Part shown: positions 33,178 through 37,904 of the stretch, piece by piece
Layout of the letters: each line of letters begins with the position of its first letter
Numbering within the stretch: position 1 is the first letter of the stretch
From: Chlorobaculum sp.
GTDB lineage: Bacteria > Bacteroidota > Chlorobiia > Chlorobiales > Chlorobiaceae
Direction of reading: 5' to 3'
Assembly: GCA_013334855.1 (NCBI GenBank)
Contig: JAAXWU010000008.1
Span: 1 to 37,904, forward strand
DNA length: 37,904 nucleotides
Made by a program: the position numbers and the translations under genes
The notes under the pieces: model-generated
The model's database searches: none
What the model was told of the DNA's origin: nothing
The model's input: the letters and a program-made list of their open reading frames with translations, nothing else

Positions 33178-34400
33178 TCACCGTCGAAGAGGCCCGCCAG
33201 ATCATCGCCGCCACGGTCACGCCATGCGCCCCGGCGGTTGCCGCGCCGTTGCGCCAGCTCCGTGGCCGGGTGCTCGCCGAAGAGGTTCGCGCCGGTTTCG
33301 CCATGCCGCGCTTCACCAACGCCGCGATGGACGGCTTCGCCGTCAGGCACAACGAGATCGCCGGAGCGTCGGACGCGGCTCCGGTCACGCTCCCGGTCTC
33401 GCAGGAGCTTGCCGCCGGAGCGCTCTCGACAGAACCGCTCGCGGCGGGAACCTGCTGCCGGATCATGACCGGCGCTCCCCTGCCGGAGGGGGCCGACACC
33501 GTCGTGCCTTTCGAGCAGACCAGCGGCTTCGGCAGCGACGCCGTGGAGTTCTACAAAGCGCCCGCGAAAGGAGCCAACATCCGCCACGAAGGCGAGGAGG
33601 TCGTCGCGGGCGCGTTGCTCGCCGCCGCCGGAACCCGCGTCACGCCCTCCGAAATCGCCCTGCTCGCCACCTTCGGCGTCGCCTCGGCGCTCGTGCGAAC
33701 GCAGCCGCGAGTGGCGCTCGTCACGGTCGGCGACGAACTGCGCCTGCCCGGCCAGGAGATCGAGCCACTCGCGATTTACAACAGCAACCTGCCGCTACTC
33801 GAAGCGAGCGTCGAAGCCACCGGAGCGGAGATCACGCAGACGCACCAGTTGCCGGACGACCGGCAAGCGATTCACAAGGCGCTCGCCTCGGCCATCGCGG
33901 AGTCGGATATGGTGATCACCGCAGGGGGCATCTCTACCGGCGAGTTCGACTTCATGCACGAGGAGCTTCAGGTGCTCGGCGTCGAACAGCGCTTCTGGAA
34001 GGTGGCGCAGAAACCGGGCAAGCCGGTTTACTTCGGCGCGACCGCTGCAGGCAAGCTCGTCTTCTCGCTGCCGGGCAATCCGGTTTCGGCGCTGGTCGGC
34101 CTCCTCGAATACTGCCTGCCCGCGCTCTGTCGGATGCAGGGGGTCGAGCCAGCGCGAAAGTTCACGGCGACGCTCGACGAGCCGTTCCCGGCTGACCGCA
34201 AGCGTCACCGCTTCCTCTTCGGGCGGCTGCGCGTCGAGGCGGGCGCACTCCGCTGCAAGCTCTCGCCGCAGACCGAGTCGCACATGCTCACCGCGCTCTC
34301 CGGCGCGAACTGCCTCGTCGAAGCGCCGCCCTCGCCCGATGCGCTCCCCGCCGGATCGCTGGTCACGTGCGCCCTGCTGCCATGGACGAATGATCTCTGA
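33174..34400 (+). CDS. moeA: Molybdopterin molybdenumtransferase MoeA
   Basis: Start ATG 33174, giving 408 residues that begin MITVEEARQIIAATVTPCAP. Features are MPRFTNAAMDGFAV, CCRIMTGAPLPEGADTVVPF, VTVGDELRLPGQ, YNSNLPLLEA and TAGGISTGEFDFM, with FSLPGNPVSALVG near the end. MoeA inserts molybdate into adenylylated molybdopterin. It overlaps the previous gene by four bases. Upstream in-frame codons lie within moaCB and are not needed. Confidence 0.94.
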   Translation: MITVEEARQIIAATVTPCAPAVAAPLRQLRGRVLAEEVRAGFAMPRFTNAAMDGFAVRHNEIAGASDAAPVTLPVSQELAAGALSTEPLAAGTCCRIMTGAPLPEGADTVVPFEQTSGFGSDAVEFYKAPAKGANIRHEGEEVVAGALLAAAGTRVTPSEIALLATFGVASALVRTQPRVALVTVGDELRLPGQEIEPLAIYNSNLPLLEASVEATGAEITQTHQLPDDRQAIHKALASAIAESDMVITAGGISTGEFDFMHEELQVLGVEQRFWKVAQKPGKPVYFGATAAGKLVFSLPGNPVSALVGLLEYCLPALCRMQGVEPARKFTATLDEPFPADRKRHRFLFGRLRVEAGALRCKLSPQTESHMLTALSGANCLVEAPPSPDALPAGSLVTCALLPWTNDL

Positions 34401-35514
34401 GATGTTCCACCCGTTTGAAATCGCGCTCTGCGGCCTCTCCGGTTCGGGAAAGACCACGCTCATGGAGAAGCTGATCCACCGCTTCAGCGCGGAGGGCTTC
34501 GAGGTTGCCGCGATGAAGCATGGCTGCCACCGCTTCGAGATCGACCGCGAGGGCAAGGACTCCGACCGCTTCCGGCAGGCGGGCGCGGTTCCGGTGCTGA
34601 TCGCCGACCGCGAGAAGGAGGCGCTCATTTCGCAAGGGACGGGACGGCTCGACATCGTCGGCTCGACGCTCGCCGCCGACCTGCTCTTCATCGAAGGTCT
34701 CAAGGAGCTGGCGGCGCCGAAACTGCTGATGATCGACGCAAGCCGCGAGATTCTGCCGCCGCTCGAAGCGGGCGCAATTCCGCAGGCGCTCGCGCTCGTG
34801 CACGACAGCGACGGCGACGCTGGGGAACTCAAACGGTTTGGACTCCCCTGCTTCGGACGCGACGACATCGAATCGATCTCCGCCTTCGTCGCGGAGTTTT
34901 TCAGCCGGACGGCGGCGAGCGTTCCCCTCAACGGCCTCGTGCTCGCGGGCGGGCGCAGCTCGCGCATGGGGCGCGACAAGGCGCGGCTCCGCTACCACGA
35001 CGAGCGCCAGCTCGACCGGACAGCCTCGCTGCTCGCGACGGTCTGCGACGAGGTCTTCGTCTCCTGCCGAAGCGATCAGCTCGACCGCTATTCGGACGCC
35101 GGACTCTGCGCCATCGCGGACAGCTACCTCGACCTGGGGCCGCTCGGCGGGCTGCTTTCGGCGCAGCGCCACGCGCCCGGCGCGGCGTGGCTCGTGGCGG
35201 CCTGCGACCTGCCCTTCATCGACGAAGCGGTCATGGCGACGCTGGCGGAAGCGCGAAATCCGTATCGTTTCGCTACGGCATTCGCTGGCGACGAAGGCCG
35301 CCCCGAGCCGCTGCTTTCGATCTACGAGCCGAAATCGCGCAGGCGGCTGCTCGAACGCCACGCCTCGGGCAACGACTCGCTCCGCTCGTTCCTCATGCAG
35401 TCGCGAGTGACGCTGATCGAACCGGACGCACCGTCGAAGCTGCGCAACGTGAACAACCCGGCTGCAATGGATGAAGCGCGACGGGCAATCGGAAAGGACT
35501 GCGGCAGATGCTAA
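34390..35514 (+). CDS. mobBA: MobB-MobA fusion: molybdopterin-guanine dinucleotide synthesis
   Basis: This protein has 374 residues from ATG 34390 (ATG 34402 is an alternative). The N-terminal part (about 8-172) is a MobB P-loop GTP-binding domain with GLSGSGKT (15-22) and MKHGCHRFEIDREGKDSDRF. The C-terminal part (about 180-374) is MobA: LVLAGGRSSRMGRDK (184-197), then DLGPLGGLLSAQR and VAACDLPFIDE. MobA links GMP to molybdopterin, giving bis-MGD for DMSO-reductase-type enzymes such as the psrA product of this window. It overlaps moeA by 11 nt and moaA by 7 nt. Confidence 0.93.
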   Translation: MISEMFHPFEIALCGLSGSGKTTLMEKLIHRFSAEGFEVAAMKHGCHRFEIDREGKDSDRFRQAGAVPVLIADREKEALISQGTGRLDIVGSTLAADLLFIEGLKELAAPKLLMIDASREILPPLEAGAIPQALALVHDSDGDAGELKRFGLPCFGRDDIESISAFVAEFFSRTAASVPLNGLVLAGGRSSRMGRDKARLRYHDERQLDRTASLLATVCDEVFVSCRSDQLDRYSDAGLCAIADSYLDLGPLGGLLSAQRHAPGAAWLVAACDLPFIDEAVMATLAEARNPYRFATAFAGDEGRPEPLLSIYEPKSRRRLLERHASGNDSLRSFLMQSRVTLIEPDAPSKLRNVNNPAAMDEARRAIGKDCGRC

Positions 35515-36479
35515 CCGACCGCTTTGGGCGCACAATCGACTACGTGCGCATCGCCGTCACCAGCGCCTGCAACCTGCGCTGCACCTACTGCCTCCGCGAT
35601 GAGTCCGAAGCGCCGCAAAAGACGCAGCAACTCAGCGTCGATGATGCATCGCGGCTGATGACGCTCCTCGGCAAAATGGGCGTCAAAAAAATCCGCTTCA
35701 CCGGCGGCGAGCCGCTGCTCCACCCCGACATCGCCGAACTGGTCAGCATCGCCAAAACGACGCCCGGCATCGAGACCGTCAAAATCACCACCAACGGCGT
35801 GCTGCTCGACCGGCATCTTAACGCGCTGATCGACGCGGGCCTGGATGGCGTCAACCTCAGCCTCGACACCCTCGACCGCCACAAGTTCATCTCGATCACG
35901 CGGCGCGACCGCTTCGAGCAAGTCCGCAAGGCGCTCGACAGGCTGCTCGCCACGCCCGGCCTCACGGTGAAGATCAACACGCTCATGCTGCGAGGCATCA
36001 ACAGCGACGAAATTCCGGCCTTCGTCGAGCTGACGCGCAGCCACGCCGTCACCGTGCGCTTCATGGAGCTGCAACCCTTCGACGACCGCCAGATCTGGCG
36101 CACCGGCAGGTTCATGGGGGCGGAGATGATCCGCGAGCGCCTCTTCAGTGCCTTCCCGGAACTCGAAGCGATCACCGGCCATTCGACGGAGCACTACAGC
36201 TTCCGCCTCACCGGCCACCGAGGCTCGATAGCGATCATCCCCGCCTTCTCCCGCAACTTCTGCGCCAGTTGCTCGAAGCTCAGAATCACCGCCGACGCCC
36301 GGCTGATCGCATGCCTCTACCACCACGAAAGCACCGACCTCGCGCCCGCCCTGAAAGCGGAACTGCCGGAAGAGGAGCTGAAAAAGCGAATGATCGAAGC
36401 CGTAGACCAAAAGCCAAAAGACGGCCTCAAAAGCAGCCGCGCAGCCGCCGCATCGAGCATGTCGCGGATTGGAGGTTAA
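35508..36479 (+). CDS. moaA: GTP 3',8-cyclase, radical SAM enzyme MoaA
   Basis: This protein has 323 residues. The N-terminal radical SAM cluster is Cys21-x3-Cys25-x2-Cys28 (CNLRCTYC). GGEP follows (66-69). The second cluster uses Cys252, Cys255 and Cys269 (FCASCSKLRIT...ACLY), and the C-terminal Gly-Gly tail essential in the family is present (SRIGG). MoaA starts molybdopterin synthesis from GTP. It is last in the overlapping operon; moaD and moaE are not in this window. Confidence 0.96.
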   Translation: MLTDRFGRTIDYVRIAVTSACNLRCTYCLRDESEAPQKTQQLSVDDASRLMTLLGKMGVKKIRFTGGEPLLHPDIAELVSIAKTTPGIETVKITTNGVLLDRHLNALIDAGLDGVNLSLDTLDRHKFISITRRDRFEQVRKALDRLLATPGLTVKINTLMLRGINSDEIPAFVELTRSHAVTVRFMELQPFDDRQIWRTGRFMGAEMIRERLFSAFPELEAITGHSTEHYSFRLTGHRGSIAIIPAFSRNFCASCSKLRITADARLIACLYHHESTDLAPALKAELPEEELKKRMIEAVDQKPKDGLKSSRAAAASSMSRIGG

Positions 36480-36505
36480 ACTCCGAAGAATAGGACTTAT
36501 AACAC

Positions 36506-36949
36506 CTATTCAACCTGTAACACCACCACCGTATTCCCCGGCGTTACCACTCCCCCGGCCAGCACCTTGCAGAAGATGCCTTCGCGAGGCATGATGCAGT
36601 CGCCGGTAGCTTTCTGGATCGGGCAAGCGCCGTTGTGGCACTCCTTGCCGATCTGCGTAACCTCCAGCAAAACCTGCTCGCCAACGAGCAGCCGGTCGCC
36701 GATGTCAAGCGAGGAAAGATCGACGCCTCTGGTCACGAGGTTTTCGCCGAACATGCCGTCATCGAGTTCCGGCATCGCCTGGCGTACTTCGTCGATGCTC
36801 TCGCCCGCCAGCAGCGAAACCTGCCGGCGCCACTCACCCGCATGAGCGTCTCCCTCGATTCCCCAGGCTTCCCTGAGTTCTGCTGACGGAACCGGCTGCT
36901 TGACCGTTCCTTTTTCAGCACTAACGCAAATGGCTTCCAGAACGCCCAT
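36506..36949 (-). CDS. MOSC-domain protein
   Basis: From ATG 36949 it codes 147 residues starting MGVLEAICVSAEKGTVKQPV. The stand-alone MOSC-type fold is seen in GIEGDAHAGEWRRQVSLLA, FGENLVTRGVDLS, LLVGEQVLLEVTQIGKECHN and CPIQK. MOSC domains bind molybdenum cofactor or carry sulfur through a cysteine. The gene is convergent with moaA, 26 nt apart. Codons upstream to 37084 are open but do not align with the domain. It could act in Moco sulfuration or storage. Confidence 0.85.
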   Translation of the reverse strand: MGVLEAICVSAEKGTVKQPVPSAELREAWGIEGDAHAGEWRRQVSLLAGESIDEVRQAMPELDDGMFGENLVTRGVDLSSLDIGDRLLVGEQVLLEVTQIGKECHNGACPIQKATGDCIMPREGIFCKVLAGGVVTPGNTVVVLQVE

Positions 36950-37218
36950 AAAAGATGAAGTTTGTACTTTTAGCTTGACGACAAGCGAAGAATCAAGAAA
37001 AAGATATTCATTCACGCCGTTACATGGAAGCTCCACGCCGATGATTCTGATCTCCCAGGGCAGCATCATGGTCGAAAACAGCACCGATTCCGGTTGATCA
37101 GATCACCTCTCATTTTTTTGCAGAAAGCCTTGTCAGCATCATGACGACATTGTACCATTCAAGCTCAGCAATCACTCCGCTCATCGACAGGATTGGCCGA
37201 GCCATTACCGACTGGTAT

Positions 37219-37350
37219 GTCAAAAGAATAATGACGGAGATTCGTCATCGCGAGTCCCGAACTTTCGGGACGTGGCGATCCATCTTTAACTGCTTTCACT
37301 GATTCCTCATGGATTGCCACGTCGCTATGCTCCTTTCCATGAACATGCGT
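37219..37350 (-). repeat. MITE-like palindromic repeat, altered-left-end subtype
   Basis: Read in reverse: CATGTTCATGGAAAGGAGCA, GCGACGTGGCAATCCAT, GATGGATCGCCACG, GACTCGCGATGACG and CTCCGTCATTATTC, ending TTTTGACA. This is the same subtype as 3817-3953. It lies within the 37085-37785 stretch, where no gene is supported. Confidence 0.75.
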
Positions 37351-37412
37351 TGTTTTGCCAGTATTTCACTATATCGGTAACCGATGTAATGTGATGGAAG
37401 CTGGCAACAAAA

Positions 37413-37630
37413 GATTGGGCTGAAGCCCCGGGATTTTTCTGACTGGCTCTCCCCGGCTTGAAAGCCGGGGCAATGCGAATGTATGAGAGCTGCATGTCCG
37501 ACGGGCTAAAGCCCGCCTGAGTACAATTGGATTGCCACCTCCATGAGCGAGCTGCTTATGCTCCTCAGCAATTTCCCCGGACTTCAGTCCGGGGTTGAAG
37601 AAATAGAAAAATCAGGGCTTTAGCCCAATT
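37413..37630. repeat. Nested-palindrome repeat element, second full copy
   Basis: Units in order are GGGCTGAAGCCC, CCCCGGCTTGAAAGCCGGGG, GGGCTAAAGCCC, CCCCGGACTTCAGTCCGGGG and GGGCTTTAGCCC. A GGATTGCCACCTCCATGAGC piece at about 37528 resembles an arm of the MITE-like family and may be an insertion. Confidence 0.75.
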
Positions 37631-37674
37631 TCTTTTTCAATGTTGTTTCCGCTTTTTCCCTGAGCAGATACACT

Positions 37675-37764
37675 TTGTTCAAGGTTCGTGTGCGGTATCG
37701 AGCCGGATACGGGTGACTCGCAATGACGCGGAATGTACAAGACAGTTTAGTATTGACTTGACAC
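37675..37764 (-). repeat. MITE-like repeat, left-end subtype in reverse
   Basis: Read on the minus strand: TGTCAAGTCAATACTAAACT, CTTGTACATTCCGCGTCATT, GCGAGTCACCCGTATCCGGC and CCGCACACG. This matches the extended left end at 3546. It ends 22 nt before the IS3 element begins. Confidence 0.75.
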
Positions 37765-37785
37765 AACGCACCCGTAACCGTATAG

Positions 37786-37904
37786 TGGACCCCGATTTTC
37801 AGACAGCGGTTTAAGGTGGTAACTTGCCCGAAAAGAGGGTCAAGTTATGAGCGAAAAGAAACGCAACAAATTCACGGCGCAGTTCAAAGCCAAAGTGGCG
37901 CTGG
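37786..37904 (+). mobile_element. Left end of an IS3-family insertion sequence, cut by window edge
   Basis: Sequence TGGACCCCGATTTTCAGACA at 37786 looks like a terminal inverted repeat start, then a short leader and the first transposase ORF. The element continues past the window. The boundary is inferred from gene position. Confidence 0.65.
37847..37904 (+). CDS. IS3-family transposase OrfA, N-terminal part only
   Basis: The first 19 residues, MSEKKRNKFTAQFKAKVAL, match the start of IS3-type OrfA (helix-turn-helix transposase), which normally is followed by orfB through frameshifting. AGAGGG at 37834 is the ribosome site. The 3' end is outside the window. Confidence 0.75.
   Translation, partial: MSEKKRNKFTAQFKAKVAL

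Noticed and set aside
3531-37785. CRISPR array among the repeats
   Set aside because: Repeats are long palindromes at irregular distances, not short direct repeats with uniform spacers.
1-37904. tRNA or rRNA genes
   Set aside because: No TPsiC-like GGTTCGAATCC with acceptor pairing was found in the intergenic stretches on either strand.

Overview
The window looks like a chromosomal segment of a green sulfur bacterium (Chlorobi, probably Chlorobaculum or a close relative). This is inferred from a polysulfide-reductase-like operon with its own TorD chaperone, GC-rich core genes, many dispersed palindromic repeats, and gene families shared with anaerobes. I could not run a search, so the species is not established.

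Layout from left to right. (1) 1-3530: two signalling genes, a CheR-PAS protein cut by the window edge and a hybrid PAS histidine kinase with receiver. (2) 3531-7650: an accessory stretch with composite palindromic repeats, a TMEM175-type channel gene, an IS3-family transposase remnant, two head-to-head 5'-truncated genes, an AT-rich orphan caspase/CHAT-like gene and a hicAB toxin-antitoxin pair. (3) 7669-17655: nine genes on the minus strand forming a metal or metal-cofactor acquisition locus. In transcription order they are a tetrapyrrole methylase, a TonB-dependent receptor, a FecCD-type permease, its ATPase, a SAM methyltransferase, a lipoprotein binding protein, a cytosolic solute-binding-like protein, a G3E-like GTPase and a soluble ABC ATPase. 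Repeat elements have inserted at three of its gene junctions. (4) 17656-18912: a gene-poor, repeat-rich spacer with gene remnants and two terminator-like hairpins. (5) 18913-23899: psrABC-like molybdopterin oxidoreductase, iron-sulfur and NrfD-type membrane subunits plus a TorD-type chaperone.

(6) 24082-28185: a lower-GC defence island, SIR2-like protein and HerA-type ATPase overlapping by ATGA, followed by a DUF3800 gene and preceded by a possible small ORF. (7) 28355-31668: minus-strand operon of an NhaD-type antiporter, an unknown 128-residue protein and a DUF389 membrane protein. (8) 31669-36479: a divergent intergenic region with dyads and a structured leader, then a tightly overlapping molybdenum cofactor operon moaC-moaB fusion, moeA, mobB-mobA fusion, moaA, with a convergent MOSC gene. 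This plausibly supplies bis-MGD to the reductase in (5). (9) 37085-37904: three more repeat elements and the left end of an IS3-family insertion sequence cut by the window edge.

The most interesting candidates are the nine-gene metal-cofactor locus, especially its cytosolic trio of solute-binding-like protein, GTPase and ABC ATPase with no membrane partner, and the SIR2-HerA-DUF3800 island. The repeat families are also unusual: long imperfect palindromes with TGTCA-like ends, and a second family whose arms are themselves nested palindromes.
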